A stretch of DNA of 64,000 nt from UBA1366 sp047602575 (GCA_047602575.1 JASGGY010000003.1:992001-1056000); one strand, 5' to 3'; shown: positions 36,601-45,847, counted from the first letter of the stretch. The notes: generated by a model not told the origin, from the sequence alone. Numbers and translations are program-made.

Positions 36601-39600
36601 GGGCTGAAAGCCGATACCTCCTACACTTACTATATCATTGCCTATGATATGATGAGAAATGAATCTGACTGGAGCAATATCCTTGAAACAAGAACGGATG
36701 TGGATGCGGACGCACCTTCCCAGCCTCTGAATCTGAAAGCATCTTCGATGAGCGAATCAGAAATCTCACTTACATGGACTGCGTCCAGTGACAATACCGC
36801 AGTGAAGGAATACCAGATTTATAGAAATGATGTACTGATTGGCAAGTCAAACGGGACCAATTATACCGATTCCAATGTTTCACAGGACTTGTATACTTAT
36901 TATGTAAAAGCAGTGGACGTCTCCGGAAATACATCCAAGCCGAGCGATACGGTTTCTGCGGACACCATGCCGCCGACTACGCCGGTGTTATCCCTTGCAA
37001 GCTATCACAATCTGAAAGCCGTTCTGACATGGACATGTGAGGACAATGTCAGTGTGTCCGGATATAAGCTGTACCGGAACGGGGCGCTTTATACAACCAT
37101 TACATCAGCACAATATGAAAATTCAACGCTTACGATTGACAGCACCTATGAATATTATGTGGTTGCATATGATCAATCAGGCAATGTTTCTGAAATGAGT
37201 AATGTAATTCGTGTATATACCGGCGAGGATACCACAGTTCCGCAGGTGACAAAGATTACGCCGATGCCGGCGAGATATGCGATCAATATTCCGTTGAAGA
37301 TCACCGCAACAGATAATGCTGGTGTGACCAGTGTGAAAATCCAGTTTTCTTCGGATGAGAAAACATGGAAGGATCTCACGGTTCTTACTATGGCATCCGT
37401 AACGGCTGTAACCTGCTCATACAATATGGATGTTTCTGATTTTTCAGATGGTTCTGTTTTTGTCCGTGCGGTTGCATATGATGCCGCAGGCAATGCAAGC
37501 AGCACATCGGTTTCTCCGATGATGGAATATGTCGTTGACCATACAGCACCGTCTGTGCCGCAGGATGTATCTGTAAATCTGCTGAGCAATCAGGTGGAAG
37601 TGACATGGACGGTTTCCAAGGACCCCGATCTAAATTACTTCAGAGTTTACCGGTCTGAAAATGCCAAGAACAGTTATACACTGGTCGCGGATCAATATAA
37701 CTACAGCAATTATATTGACAGCAGCATCGTGCTTGGCAAAAAATACGATTATAAGATAACGGCAGTGGACAGTGCCGGGAATGAAAGCGGTTATTCTGTG
37801 GTGGTAACTGGAGGAATCATTTCTGACACAGAAAAGCCAAAGATCCTTAGCGCCGTTCCGACAACCGGCTCGCTGCTACATGAAAACCATTCTGTCAGCA
37901 TCTCTTGCAGCGACAATATTATGCTGAAAAACATAATTGTTGAATTTTCTCCACAGGGTACGGATCAATGGGAAACCATGTATATGCAAGACTTTTCCAC
38001 CCGTGCTGAGGTTGTTAAATTCACATTGGATACCGGTGAGTTCACAATCGGACTGTATGATATGCGGGTGAAGCTGACAGATGCCTCCGGTAACGTGAGT
38101 GACTACTATACAACTTCCTATGACTACAGGAAATGCAGCCTGCAGAACCCGAAGCTGACCGTAACGCCGGGCGGATGGAAAGTTTCACTAAACTGGTCGC
38201 TCGCGGCGGACAGCAGTCTTGCAGGGTATAATGTGTATAAACGTTCTGCGGATAATAATACCTACACGGTTGTGTCCAGAACAACAAAAACCAACTATAC
38301 GGATGCAGCTGTGACAGCCGGTAAAACTTATTTCTATTATGTTGAAGCGGTTGATACCTACGGCAATACAATAAAAAGCACCAGTCTGAGCGCAGTGCCG
38401 ACGAATGAGGACACAATGCCGCCACAGGCTGAAGCCGGCTTTGATGGGACGACGATACAGGGTACAACGGTTAACTTTAATGCGTCGTCATCATCGGACA
38501 ACCACTATATCGCATCCTATGCATGGGATTTCGGCGATGGAGCATCTTCATCCTCTGTAAAAGCTTCTCATACCTATTCAAAAGCGGGGACCTATACGGT
38601 TACGCTTACCATAAAGGATTCAGCAGGGAATAAGGATACGGATACCATCGAAATTACAGTGCTGAGTAAAACCGATTATTGTTATGCGGAATTTCAAGTT
38701 GTGGATTCTTCCGACCAGTCGCCTATCTCAAATGCGGTAGTTTACTGTGAATTGCCGGGTACTAACGTAACAGAATATGCTACGGATTCAAACGGCTGTG
38801 TTCAGATCGCCGCGAAAAAAGGAACGTATAAATTCAGCTTCTATAAGGCCGGCTATCTGCCTGAAACTAAAACAGCAACGGTTTCTTCTGATTCTGACAG
38901 AATCATGGTGGCTCTGGATAACGGTGAAGTTGTGACAGGCGATATTAAGGTTGAAAGGCTTGACCTGAATGAAATAATAAAATTGGGTGTCGATATTACG
39001 GCTCCTGAAAACCAATACGTTTATAAATATGAGATACACGCAGAATACAAAGATTCTTCAAGAACCATCATTGTCGAAGCGAATGGCACCGGTGTATTAC
39101 TATATTCCGATGATCGCTGGACTTCTGATGAAACGCAAGAGTATATTTATTCACCGATACTCAGAAATAACTATGTTAAAGTTATTCCCAATGATGATCC
39201 AAGTCAGCCTCCTACCGTTGCTGTATTAAATGTGTCGATAGAATCTACGTGGTTAAAAGAATTTTTTAATGTGAACCTAACACTGATTAATAATGCTTCA
39301 ACACAATTTTCTATTCAAGATGCCACTGCACAGCTTGAACTTCCGAATGGCCTGTCTCTCGCAGCAACGAATAAGGACAATGATAAATATCGGGAGATCG
39401 GAACAATTGGAGGCGGTAAAACGAAAAGTGTGTCATGGATTATTCGCGGAGACACTGCCGGTGAATATAACCTTAGTGCTGCATTCAGCGGATATCTGAT
39501 GCCATTCAACAAACAGGTCCGTGTAGATTTTCAAACGGATACCCCTATTAAGGTATATGGCAACGATGCATTGAAGCTTACCATTAACCAGACCGAATGG

Positions 39601-39891
39601 AGCAATACAAGAGGTTGCCTCGTAACAAGTTTCACGCTTACAAATATATCTGATTTAGATATATACAATCCGGAAATCAACTTCAGCGGATACAGCGATT
39701 TTTCTAAAGTCAACGATATGCAGCTGACTTACCCCAATGGTATTATTGAAGCAATCCCATGGAATGGCGGAAGCCCTGACAAAGCCAAAACTGAACGATT
39801 CCTGCCAGCATTGCTGACAGGAGATGAAAGCGACGGAATCACTTTGAAACCAGGTGAGTCCATAAATGGAACATTTACAGCAACCAAATAA
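30655..39891 (+). CDS. Giant secreted repeat protein (adhesin-like)
   Basis: 3078 residues. Signal peptide about 1-30, then a fibronectin III-like domain (about 55-135), about four and a half long repeats of 402 residues (about 180-1905) made of beta-solenoid-like units (for example, LDLNGHKLTVNGNLTQSGG), then FnIII modules (about 1925-2190), Ig-like segments, more FnIII-like modules, a PKD domain (about 2590-2675, YAWDFGDG), a carboxypeptidase-regulatory-like domain (about 2680-2760) and a C-terminal beta domain. No sorting motif or membrane anchor is visible. Ribosome site TAGGAGGA. Probably a surface or matrix fibre for attachment to plant or host polymers. Confidence 0.88.
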   Translation: MKVKKWMVQFLCVAVVIAMLPIDVFGLIASSILDTTVQEEPAAVVETAALSVEYDDPVLMCSDTSTNSAVLQWNDIFEDTTGSYDLYQNGTLIAAGITDCTYTVSGLTPATLYVFKVSAKEASSNTVGTSEELSVYTDLSISSDTAFFEETTVGDLYVSSKTLNLNGQTVHVKGNVILSGGTLFVNEGKLYVDGDFRCQKETISKNVKSYSYGSGYLKMVSDEDYVCVNGNYIANSYYSQSGYMTNGVLEVKRDFTQKTQSSGENFYATDNHKVILSGDKKQTVSFDSISSKFAVLELKNYTADGVYVASYFNIDSMIDNGCKITFNSGIPGWTLNQDETYAGDLNLATGTLDLNGHKLTVNGNLTQSGGTVNINGGELVVTGDYKIQTLSGGVCAGILNMTNAADQVTIGGAFYTRSNVDHSNYLTAGTMTVGGDVYVYSNATTCFKTSGKHKVVLNGTVKQTLNFANSSSESNSRFNILEITNTSADGVVFSSGVWVQKQLTDTNSILINSRNLYLGGSAVLTDGRWSHDLRVNSNITLSSDWDIKGSLYLDGGVFDLKGKTLNVGYNLILYSGTLYVDSGKVNINGDFRQQKETVSSTGVKSYSQGSSGYLKMVNANDYVLVDGSFYAVSYINTTTYLTNGILEIKGDFTQITNDSSSNYSNNFYATGSHKVILSGDRKQTVNFDSTNSKFATLEIQNTSSDGIVVSSYLTADSVVTNNHKVSFADGSVFGWTLNQDAIINGNLTIGYGTLDLNGHKLTINGSLTQSGGTININGGELAVTDDYKIQTSAGSVCAGILNMTNAADQVSIGGAFYTRSNVDHTSYMTAGTMTIGGDMYVYSNATTCFKTSGTHKVILNGTVKQTVNFANSTSESNSRFNILEITNTSTNGVVFSSGVWVQKQLTDTDSILTNSSNIYLGGSAVLTDGRWSHDLRINSNVTLSSDWDIKGSLYLDGGVFDLKGKTLHIGENLILNSGTLYVDSGKVMVSGDFRQQKETISSAGVKSYSQGSSGYLKMVNADDYVLVYGSFYAVPYINTTTYLTNGILEIKGDFTQITSKSSNIYSNNFYATGNHKVILSGDKIQAVNFDSPNSKFATLEINNNSGDGVVISSYLTADSVITNNNKVSFTDGSMFGWTLNQDETYSGDLNLAAGTLNLNGHKLTINGSLTQSGGTININGGELSVTGDYKIQTLSGGVCGGILNMTNTADQVSIGGAFYTRSNVDHSNYLTAGTMTVSGDLYVYSNATTCFKTSGTHKVILNGTVKQTVNFANSTSESNSRFNILEITNTSTNGVVFSSGVWVQKQLTDTDSILTNSSNIYLGGSAILTDGKWSHDLRINSNMTLSSDWEIGGSLYINGGTFDLKGKTLHIGENLILYSGTLYVDSGKINISGDFRQQKETISSAGVKSYSQGSSGYLKMVNADDYVLVNGSFVANGISSSSNNLTNGILEVYGDFSQITYTTSSNTYSNNFYATGSHKVILSGDKKQTLSFDSSNSKFATIEIQNTSGDGIVISLYLTADSVVTNNNKVSFIDGSMFGWTLNQDETYAGDLNLAAGTLDLNGHKLTVNGNLKQSGGMVNINSGALTVTGDYKIQTSADGVCAGILNMTNAADQVSIGGAFYTRSNVDHSNYLTAGTMTVGGDFYVYNNSSYCFKTSGTQKVILNGTVKQTVNFANNTSESNSRFNILEIMNTSADGVVFSSGVWVQKQLTDTDSVLTNSSNIYLGGSAVLTDGKWSHDLRINSNMTLSSDWEIGGSLYLSGGTFNINGRKLTAAGNIVLGSGTLYINGGQLYVGQDLRIQSGTLGNDGAIGYTYSSGYLKMVSVKDYIRVSRNFITQASNSHSGYLTNGILEVKGKFTQITYNSPLNFFASGNHKVILNGTKLQKVTFDSTTSQFNILEINKSLASGYDFSRQPLWNTLEEKQSDYTAPAAVADLSTNGCTSTKITLSWTESTDDAGVEGYDIYRNGIRVGSTGTYTYTDTGLKADTSYTYYIIAYDMMRNESDWSNILETRTDVDADAPSQPLNLKASSMSESEISLTWTASSDNTAVKEYQIYRNDVLIGKSNGTNYTDSNVSQDLYTYYVKAVDVSGNTSKPSDTVSADTMPPTTPVLSLASYHNLKAVLTWTCEDNVSVSGYKLYRNGALYTTITSAQYENSTLTIDSTYEYYVVAYDQSGNVSEMSNVIRVYTGEDTTVPQVTKITPMPARYAINIPLKITATDNAGVTSVKIQFSSDEKTWKDLTVLTMASVTAVTCSYNMDVSDFSDGSVFVRAVAYDAAGNASSTSVSPMMEYVVDHTAPSVPQDVSVNLLSNQVEVTWTVSKDPDLNYFRVYRSENAKNSYTLVADQYNYSNYIDSSIVLGKKYDYKITAVDSAGNESGYSVVVTGGIISDTEKPKILSAVPTTGSLLHENHSVSISCSDNIMLKNIIVEFSPQGTDQWETMYMQDFSTRAEVVKFTLDTGEFTIGLYDMRVKLTDASGNVSDYYTTSYDYRKCSLQNPKLTVTPGGWKVSLNWSLAADSSLAGYNVYKRSADNNTYTVVSRTTKTNYTDAAVTAGKTYFYYVEAVDTYGNTIKSTSLSAVPTNEDTMPPQAEAGFDGTTIQGTTVNFNASSSSDNHYIASYAWDFGDGASSSSVKASHTYSKAGTYTVTLTIKDSAGNKDTDTIEITVLSKTDYCYAEFQVVDSSDQSPISNAVVYCELPGTNVTEYATDSNGCVQIAAKKGTYKFSFYKAGYLPETKTATVSSDSDRIMVALDNGEVVTGDIKVERLDLNEIIKLGVDITAPENQYVYKYEIHAEYKDSSRTIIVEANGTGVLLYSDDRWTSDETQEYIYSPILRNNYVKVIPNDDPSQPPTVAVLNVSIESTWLKEFFNVNLTLINNASTQFSIQDATAQLELPNGLSLAATNKDNDKYREIGTIGGGKTKSVSWIIRGDTAGEYNLSAAFSGYLMPFNKQVRVDFQTDTPIKVYGNDALKLTINQTEWSNTRGCLVTSFTLTNISDLDIYNPEINFSGYSDFSKVNDMQLTYPNGIIEAIPWNGGSPDKAKTERFLPALLTGDESDGITLKPGESINGTFTATK
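31207..36380 (+). repeat. Tandem 1206-bp (402-codon) coding repeats
   Basis: The same landmark (GGCTGGAC.CTGAATCA) occurs at 31648, 32854, 34060 and 35269: spacings 1206, 1206 and 1209. A second landmark (the QQKET-GVKSYS segment) recurs about 1.2 kb apart. Copies 2, 3 and 4 share long identical stretches, so homologous exchange between copies is likely ongoing. The repeat edges at both ends are diverged. Confidence 0.9.
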
Positions 39892-39909
39892 ACGATAGGA
39901 GGAATAGAA

Positions 39910-42900
39910 TTGAAACATAAAATATTATCCGCATTTCTTTGTCTGCTGATGCTGACAAACATCTTTGTATCTTCGAATGTTTTTGCGGCGGATGCGCAAA
40001 CCAATGTGTTCACCTACACCGGAAGCGGATACACGGTTACATATAAGGTCACATCGCAATGGTCTGGCAATCAGATGATTGATGTCAATGTAAAAAATAC
40101 CGGAACGGAAACCATTTCCGATTGGGCATTGAAATACGACGCAAAGGGTAAAATCCAGAGCATCTGGAACGGCAGTATTTGTAAGAATGACGGAACAAAC
40201 TATGTCATAAAGAACGCAGGCTACAACTATGATATTCTGTCCGGACAGTCCGTTGGCTTCGGTTATCAGCTTACAGGCGATAACCTTGCTTTCCCGAATG
40301 CGTTTGAACTCTGCTCGCACAGAAATGACGTTACAACCGGATACAGCGCGGAATTAAAGGTAACAAATGACTGGAAATCCGGATTTTTGGGCGATATTAC
40401 GATTAAGAATACAACCGATACATCATTAGAAGCCTGGAAACTCTCTTTTGATACGAACTTCACCATCAACAGCTTATGGAACGGAACGATGAATCCTTCC
40501 GGCAGCAATCATTATACCGTTTGCAATACCGTATCCAATCGAGAGATTCCCGCCAAGGGCAGTGTCACCATCAGCTTCACAGGCACGAAAAAGACGGATG
40601 TCACGCCGATGATCACAAATTGTGCAGTATCCGCAGTTTCTATCAATCAGGATTTCGGCACACTGGATACGCTTACTACGGAATTAAGCATATTCGGCTG
40701 TGCAAGCTTTGACAAAGAAACCGGCATTGCGAATATTTACTGGCAGTCAACGATTGAAAAAGGTCAATTTGATCTATTCACATCTCCGGACAATACGGCG
40801 TATGCATGTATCGCCACAGTGACGGATGCTGCTGATTATGATTACACCATGCCGGATGATACGGCTTGCTTGTATTTCAAGATCAGACAGACCAGTGAAG
40901 ATGGAAGAACAGCAGAATCACCGGTGTTTTTCCTTAAACAATCGGAGGACGGGTATGCTGCCGGATTTATTGATACGGACAATGAGGGTGTTCCGGATTT
41001 TGCGGAAGCAGAAATCGGAACGGATCTGAACAAGCCCGATACCGATGCCGACGGGCTGACAGATTATCAGGAGTATTATGTTCTCGGAACAGATCCGCTG
41101 AAATATGACTCGGTAACTGCGGGCATTTCCGACGCGGACGCGGATTCTGATGCGGACGGTTTGTCAAATGCCACTGAATTTCAAAAGAATACAGAACCGT
41201 TAAAGCCGGATTCTGACGGAGATGGACTGAAGGACGGAGAAGAACTGAATACATACGGCACTGACCCGCTGAAGGCCGACACGGACGGAGACGGACTTTC
41301 CGACGGCGATGAGGTCGCATTGGGGCTGAACCCTCTCAGTGCGGAAACGAATGGTGTGAAAGACGCCGAGCATCTCTTTACACAAAACATCGCTGCGGAC
41401 AGCAAAGCGCTGGGGCTTGTGAACACCGAGGATAATCCGTTTGAACTTTCACTGGACATCACTGCGTCCGGTTACGCGCCCAATAATCTCACAGTTATGG
41501 AAAGTGGATACACCAGCGCGATTCACAATGACGCAATTCTGGGTATTTGTCCGGAAATAACTTACACAGATACTTGCAAAGTTGACCAGATTGTGTTAAA
41601 ATTCAAAATAGATGCTGCGCATATTGATAATACCGGCAGTGCGTTTGCAGCGGAGAACACCGAATTTTCCGGTGTGAAACGCTATAACATCTTCCGGTAT
41701 TTTGAGGAGGACAATCTGCTTCTGCCTGTTGAAACGCAGGTGGATACACAGAGCAACACCATCAGCGCGACTGTTGATGAGCTGGGAACCTTCTGTATCA
41801 TCGACATGGAGGTTTTCCTGCAAAGCTTTTCTGATGAAGCGGTAGAAGCTGCTTCTGGCGGCGGCATGGAGCTGCTGTCTTCTCCGGCATCTGCGGTTCA
41901 GGCACTTTCTGCATTTTCTGGGCTGATGGAAGCGGCGGCATCTGTGACAAAGCCGCAGGTAAGCTATGACGATGAATTTAATGTTGTGTTTATGTATGAT
42001 GCCCGGAACTTTATCAGTGAAGATGATTATAAAAAAATGAATGAAAATTTAAAGAAGTCAGCAGATTATATATTTAAAAAATCGCCGAAAGCGAATGTAT
42101 ATCTGGTCTATCTTGGAACTCTGGAAAATAAATCTGCCGATCAACTGTGTTACTCAGCAGCAACAAGAGGTTATGATACAAGCGATATGGATTTTTTTAA
42201 TTCATATGATTTCCACGATTCATTTGTTTTTAACTTATCGTTGTCAGACTCGTTAGGCAGAGATGGTTCACTTAACATTTCAGACGCTTTTAATTTTATT
42301 TTAAATGATAAAAACGAAAGACTGAATAATGAAAAAATTGTTGATACAAATCTACCTACATTTTGTTTTAGCATATTTGACCAGAAAAATGTATATTATC
42401 GTGAAAGCACCGGCTATGAATACTTAGACGAACTGATCGAACAAAATGTAAACGTAAGTGTGATTGGTGCAATAGATGAATGCTATTCAAAGGGTTATGC
42501 AATTGACCTATTTACGCAGACCGGCGGTAAGCATTTTGAAGATTATACCAATTTCAGTGATGATGTCATCCGGTATATTTATTCCATTGCAGGTAATGAT
42601 GATATTCCGGAAGCAAAAACTTCATATCCAATGATTTTATCGACGGGGCTTCAGCTTGTTGAACTAGATGCACCGATAACGCTTGAATATCAATATGCAT
42701 CCATAGGATTCACTGAACATGATCGCGAAAAATATGCAGGATACGCAGATACGGACGGTGACGGGCTTTATGATTTTGAAGAGATAGACATGCTCAATCA
42801 AGCAATAACCACGAAAAACGGAAGGGTAGAATTACCTACATACGGAGAGTGTATAAAGTATTACGGAAAGTTCTATGTGGAAGATGGGCTTTCAAGATTC

Positions 42901-44280
42901 GTAAATTCTTTTTATACGCCTGGAGCCGGTAGCAGTGTACCAAAGGCTGATATTGATAATCTTCTTAATAAGACGCTGGTTCTTCCGATAAAATCTGATC
43001 CGACTTCTCAGAATGGGGATGGGGATAGTTATTATGACTACGCAGAAAGGGACCGAATTACAAATCCTCTTGTATATGACTGGTGCATATCCTCTCAAGA
43101 TGCTTATTCTGTTACGGATGATAGTCAGTATGAATCTGAAGAATATCGGCAATATTATAATGATAGCACTGCAAATGCTGTTATGTTGTGGACGGGCAAT
43201 CACGTTTTCAGCGGCAATTGGAGCAGGTCGGATCTTTATAAAGCGGCAATCGTGGACTATTTACATTATGCTATTGATGAAAATGCGGTAAGTTACCAAA
43301 GTGCTGTTTTACAGGATTCATTGATTTCTCTTTTAACGCAATTTTACAACAATAGTGAAGCAGCATATAAAAAAATAATAAAGCCTGATAATATAAATGG
43401 CGAGACGGAATATAATAAAAGAATGCTTTCGGAGTATAAAGACAGAATGAAAGCACTGCTTAAAAAAGCATATGAGTCCTATGATCCAGCTTCACAAACG
43501 CCGGATGAATTCTATAAGCAATATGATGAGATAATAAAAGAATATGAAAAGCTTACGGAACAGGTACCGGAACTGGAAAAGCAGATTAAGCTTGAAACAA
43601 AAGTTAAATCCCTGGACGGAAAGTTAAAAGTCGCTAGCTATATTGCTAATGCTGCTGATCTCGTATCTTCCATTTCTCAAACATATAATACTAATATGGT
43701 ATTTGAAAGCGATATGAATAAGTTGTATGATGCAATTTATATACTTGACTTACTTCAGCAATCAAGCAATGCTGACTTGAGAAACGCTGCATCTGAATTA
43801 AAAGAGTATGCTGAAAATAATTATATTTCAACGTTTAATAAATTTATGGATATTGCTAAGACTACTGTATACCAAGGTGGCTATATTGCATTAACTGCAG
43901 CACTTGCTGCAATTCCCGAAGTCGGTGCAGTTCTTGCATTATTTATTCAAGGATATGATTTTTTATCAAATATTTCAGAAATATCAAAACAAGCTGAATA
44001 CGAATATGCGCAAGCAAGTATTGCCTACTATTTGAACCAAAGCTTTTGTGTTATGATGCAAGGCTCTGTATATCCAGATGGTTATGCAATCATTGAGAAT
44101 AATCCAAGCGCTCCGAAAGTTTTTAAAGATCTGATCAAAGCGCGAATAGCAGCAGAAAATCAATATTTAGAATACAGTGAAGCTTACCCATTTTATCTTG
44201 AATGGATGGATGAAACTGCTCAATACAATGCTAAACTTAATATATCACTGTTGCAAGCCATACTATGTCAATACATATAG
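39910..44280 (+). CDS. Large secreted multidomain protein with calcium motifs
   Basis: 1456 residues from TTG 39910 (GGAGGA at 39899-39904). Signal peptide about 1-27; two CBM2-like/cellulose-binding-like domains (about 34-135 and 140-235, WNGSI and WNGTM motifs); six or so DxDxDG calcium motifs (about 353-475); a von Willebrand-like alpha/beta segment (about 670-910, VVFMYDARNF, degenerate MIDAS); another DTDGDG (about 945); a helical C-terminal third with a hydrophobic stretch (about 1325-1355, IALTAALAAIPEVGAVLALF). No anchor. Probably made with the upstream giant protein; two small membrane proteins follow. It may be an effector or toxin, but this is inference. Confidence 0.82.
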   Translation: MKHKILSAFLCLLMLTNIFVSSNVFAADAQTNVFTYTGSGYTVTYKVTSQWSGNQMIDVNVKNTGTETISDWALKYDAKGKIQSIWNGSICKNDGTNYVIKNAGYNYDILSGQSVGFGYQLTGDNLAFPNAFELCSHRNDVTTGYSAELKVTNDWKSGFLGDITIKNTTDTSLEAWKLSFDTNFTINSLWNGTMNPSGSNHYTVCNTVSNREIPAKGSVTISFTGTKKTDVTPMITNCAVSAVSINQDFGTLDTLTTELSIFGCASFDKETGIANIYWQSTIEKGQFDLFTSPDNTAYACIATVTDAADYDYTMPDDTACLYFKIRQTSEDGRTAESPVFFLKQSEDGYAAGFIDTDNEGVPDFAEAEIGTDLNKPDTDADGLTDYQEYYVLGTDPLKYDSVTAGISDADADSDADGLSNATEFQKNTEPLKPDSDGDGLKDGEELNTYGTDPLKADTDGDGLSDGDEVALGLNPLSAETNGVKDAEHLFTQNIAADSKALGLVNTEDNPFELSLDITASGYAPNNLTVMESGYTSAIHNDAILGICPEITYTDTCKVDQIVLKFKIDAAHIDNTGSAFAAENTEFSGVKRYNIFRYFEEDNLLLPVETQVDTQSNTISATVDELGTFCIIDMEVFLQSFSDEAVEAASGGGMELLSSPASAVQALSAFSGLMEAAASVTKPQVSYDDEFNVVFMYDARNFISEDDYKKMNENLKKSADYIFKKSPKANVYLVYLGTLENKSADQLCYSAATRGYDTSDMDFFNSYDFHDSFVFNLSLSDSLGRDGSLNISDAFNFILNDKNERLNNEKIVDTNLPTFCFSIFDQKNVYYRESTGYEYLDELIEQNVNVSVIGAIDECYSKGYAIDLFTQTGGKHFEDYTNFSDDVIRYIYSIAGNDDIPEAKTSYPMILSTGLQLVELDAPITLEYQYASIGFTEHDREKYAGYADTDGDGLYDFEEIDMLNQAITTKNGRVELPTYGECIKYYGKFYVEDGLSRFVNSFYTPGAGSSVPKADIDNLLNKTLVLPIKSDPTSQNGDGDSYYDYAERDRITNPLVYDWCISSQDAYSVTDDSQYESEEYRQYYNDSTANAVMLWTGNHVFSGNWSRSDLYKAAIVDYLHYAIDENAVSYQSAVLQDSLISLLTQFYNNSEAAYKKIIKPDNINGETEYNKRMLSEYKDRMKALLKKAYESYDPASQTPDEFYKQYDEIIKEYEKLTEQVPELEKQIKLETKVKSLDGKLKVASYIANAADLVSSISQTYNTNMVFESDMNKLYDAIYILDLLQQSSNADLRNAASELKEYAENNYISTFNKFMDIAKTTVYQGGYIALTAALAAIPEVGAVLALFIQGYDFLSNISEISKQAEYEYAQASIAYYLNQSFCVMMQGSVYPDGYAIIENNPSAPKVFKDLIKARIAAENQYLEYSEAYPFYLEWMDETAQYNAKLNISLLQAILCQYI

Positions 44281-44289
44281 GAGATTTAT

Positions 44290-44778
44290 ATGAACTGGTT
44301 CTTGTCACATTATGATGTCTGCATAGCGGTGATTTTTATACCACTGTGTATTATAATCAAGCATTTTTATAAAAAATATTTATGGCGCAGGCAATCCCCC
44401 AAATATTATCTAAGTCATTTTCCACTTTATTTTATTAATGAACTGATAGTGACAGATCTCATATTTATAATTATTAAAATAGGTGGAATGTTTAAAGGTA
44501 TAGGTGAAATGGTACGTGAGATGGAACCGCCTGGTTATAAAAAAAGTGTATTTTCATTCTGGGATGTTGGCGTTGCTGTTATTATGATTCCATTGGCAGT
44601 ACTTTTCATGATGTGGTATGAAAGATTTAGTGAAAGACATAAAATCGGTGATTTAAATTTACCGCACAATTTTTATTCAGCAACTGGTGTTTTTATTTCC
44701 TGTTTGAATGCATACATACTTTTAAGAATTTTATGTGGAATGCCAAATATCATAACATTGTGGATGATGTACCATTAA
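44290..44778 (+). CDS. Small membrane protein, 162 residues
   Basis: Four or so hydrophobic segments (about 9-27, 46-66, 92-113, 130-150) and basic loops; no family recognised. It follows the 1456-residue protein by nine bases and has a GGAG site before the start (44281), so it is very likely co-transcribed. An immunity or transport partner role would fit the pattern but is not shown by the sequence. Confidence 0.7.
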   Translation: MNWFLSHYDVCIAVIFIPLCIIIKHFYKKYLWRRQSPKYYLSHFPLYFINELIVTDLIFIIIKIGGMFKGIGEMVREMEPPGYKKSVFSFWDVGVAVIMIPLAVLFMMWYERFSERHKIGDLNLPHNFYSATGVFISCLNAYILLRILCGMPNIITLWMMYH

Positions 44779-44799
44779 GAATAATAAGGAGTGATTATT

Positions 44800-45345
44800 A
44801 TGTCGCAATACACGAAATCATTCATTTGGCGGGTCATCGTACATATTATTGTTCTTGGAATCATTGGAACTATCCTAAGCAGAGTGCTGACAGGATTTCT
44901 GGTAACTTCCGTGGAGTTCCCCGGAACAACGGTTTGCTATCCGATTATTCTGACAGAAGCCTTGTTTAATGTGGCAGTGATCATGCTGTCCGCATATCTG
45001 AGTCAAAAAGTGATTTTTAAGCGGGGATGCTATTCCTACCCCCAAAGCATCAGCAAGGTATATTGGATTTTTACGCTGGTTATTATCTGCGTGAATATCC
45101 TATTGACCATTCTTGGATTTGCCGGCACCTATGATATATGCTACACGAACATAGATAAATTTAAAATGTTAGCAGATATTCTGACAGACAACCCCGATAT
45201 TGCCGCAGAAAAAGCAGGGCAGATGATAAGAGACCGGCTTCTTGACACCATGCGTCCTGTTTTGATGATTTCAAATGCGATGCAGGCCGCTGCTATGTGT
45301 GCTTTTACTCCACTTCTGATAAAGAAATATCACGCGATCAGTTAA
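44800..45345 (+). CDS. Small membrane protein, 181 residues
   Basis: ATG 44800 with AAGGAG just upstream (a GTG at 44791 is inside the ribosome site). Four hydrophobic segments (about 11-33, 48-68, 93-115, 155-175), no family recognised. It is the last gene of the surface-protein operon, followed by a terminator. Confidence 0.7.
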   Translation: MSQYTKSFIWRVIVHIIVLGIIGTILSRVLTGFLVTSVEFPGTTVCYPIILTEALFNVAVIMLSAYLSQKVIFKRGCYSYPQSISKVYWIFTLVIICVNILLTILGFAGTYDICYTNIDKFKMLADILTDNPDIAAEKAGQMIRDRLLDTMRPVLMISNAMQAAAMCAFTPLLIKKYHAIS

Positions 45346-45364
45346 TCCATCCCCATGACGGTTT

Positions 45365-45407
45365 AAGGACTCCGATTTGCTTTTCAGCGACCGGAGTCCT
45401 TTTATTT
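45365..45407 (+). terminator. Terminator of the surface-protein operon
   Basis: Arms AAGGACTCCG (45365-45374) and CGGAGTCCTT (45392-45401) followed by TTTATTT. Confidence 0.8.
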
Positions 45408-45435
45408 GTCCTTTATTTAAATTACCGCATGGCTG

Positions 45436-45747
45436 CTATCCCTTCAGTCTGTCAATCAGAGAAATAACCAGTAAAAGGTCTTTGTCACTCATGCCCTGCA
45501 TACCCGAAACCGCTTTCTGCACCAGAATCGGATTTGTGTTCTTTTCCTCAAAGAATTGTGCCGCAGAGATTCCGAAATACTCGCAGATCGATAAGAACTC
45601 TTTCATCGACGGCATAACACGTCCGGATGAAATACCCTGGATATAGCTTTTGCCATGTCCAAGGTCCAGACTCATCTGGTATTCAGATACTCCCTTTTTC
45701 AGCCGAAGCTCCGTAATCCGGTCACGGATGTACTTTTCATCATTCAC
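45436..45747 (-). CDS. XRE-family regulator (103 residues)
   Basis: GTG start 45747 with GAGGTG upstream. Helix-turn-helix about 12-66 (KGVSEYQMSLDLGHGKSYIQ, PSMKEFLSICEYFGISAAQFF). The ribosome site lies inside a 30-bp palindrome (45756-45785), so the protein may repress its own synthesis. It lies downstream of another XRE gene of similar size on the same strand. Confidence 0.88.
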   Translation of the reverse strand: MNDEKYIRDRITELRLKKGVSEYQMSLDLGHGKSYIQGISSGRVMPSMKEFLSICEYFGISAAQFFEEKNTNPILVQKAVSGMQGMSDKDLLLVISLIDRLKG

Positions 45748-45755
45748 TTAAATCA

Positions 45756-45785
45756 CCTCAAGATATATTGTAATATATTTTGAGG
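45756..45785. promoter_or_regulatory. Palindromic operator of the XRE gene
   Basis: CCTCAAGATATATT and AATATATTTTGAGG form 14-bp arms with one mismatch around a GT centre. It overlaps the ribosome site. Confidence 0.65.
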
Positions 45786-45798
45786 TGTAAATATATTG

Positions 45799-45847
45799 TT
45801 TTTAGCGGTAATATATCTTGACATATACCGCTAAAAAGAGTTATAAT
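45799..45847 (+). promoter_or_regulatory. Palindrome within a plus-strand sigma-A promoter, antisense to an XRE gene
   Basis: TTTTTAGCGGTA (45799-45810) and TACCGCTAAAAA (45826-45837) are perfect 12-bp arms. -35 TTGACA (45818-45823), 18-base spacer, -10 TATAAT (45842-45847). Transcription would run into the 3' end of the XRE gene at 45889-46212 from the opposite strand; only a 10-codon frame (ATG 45881) lies downstream. Confidence 0.55.
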
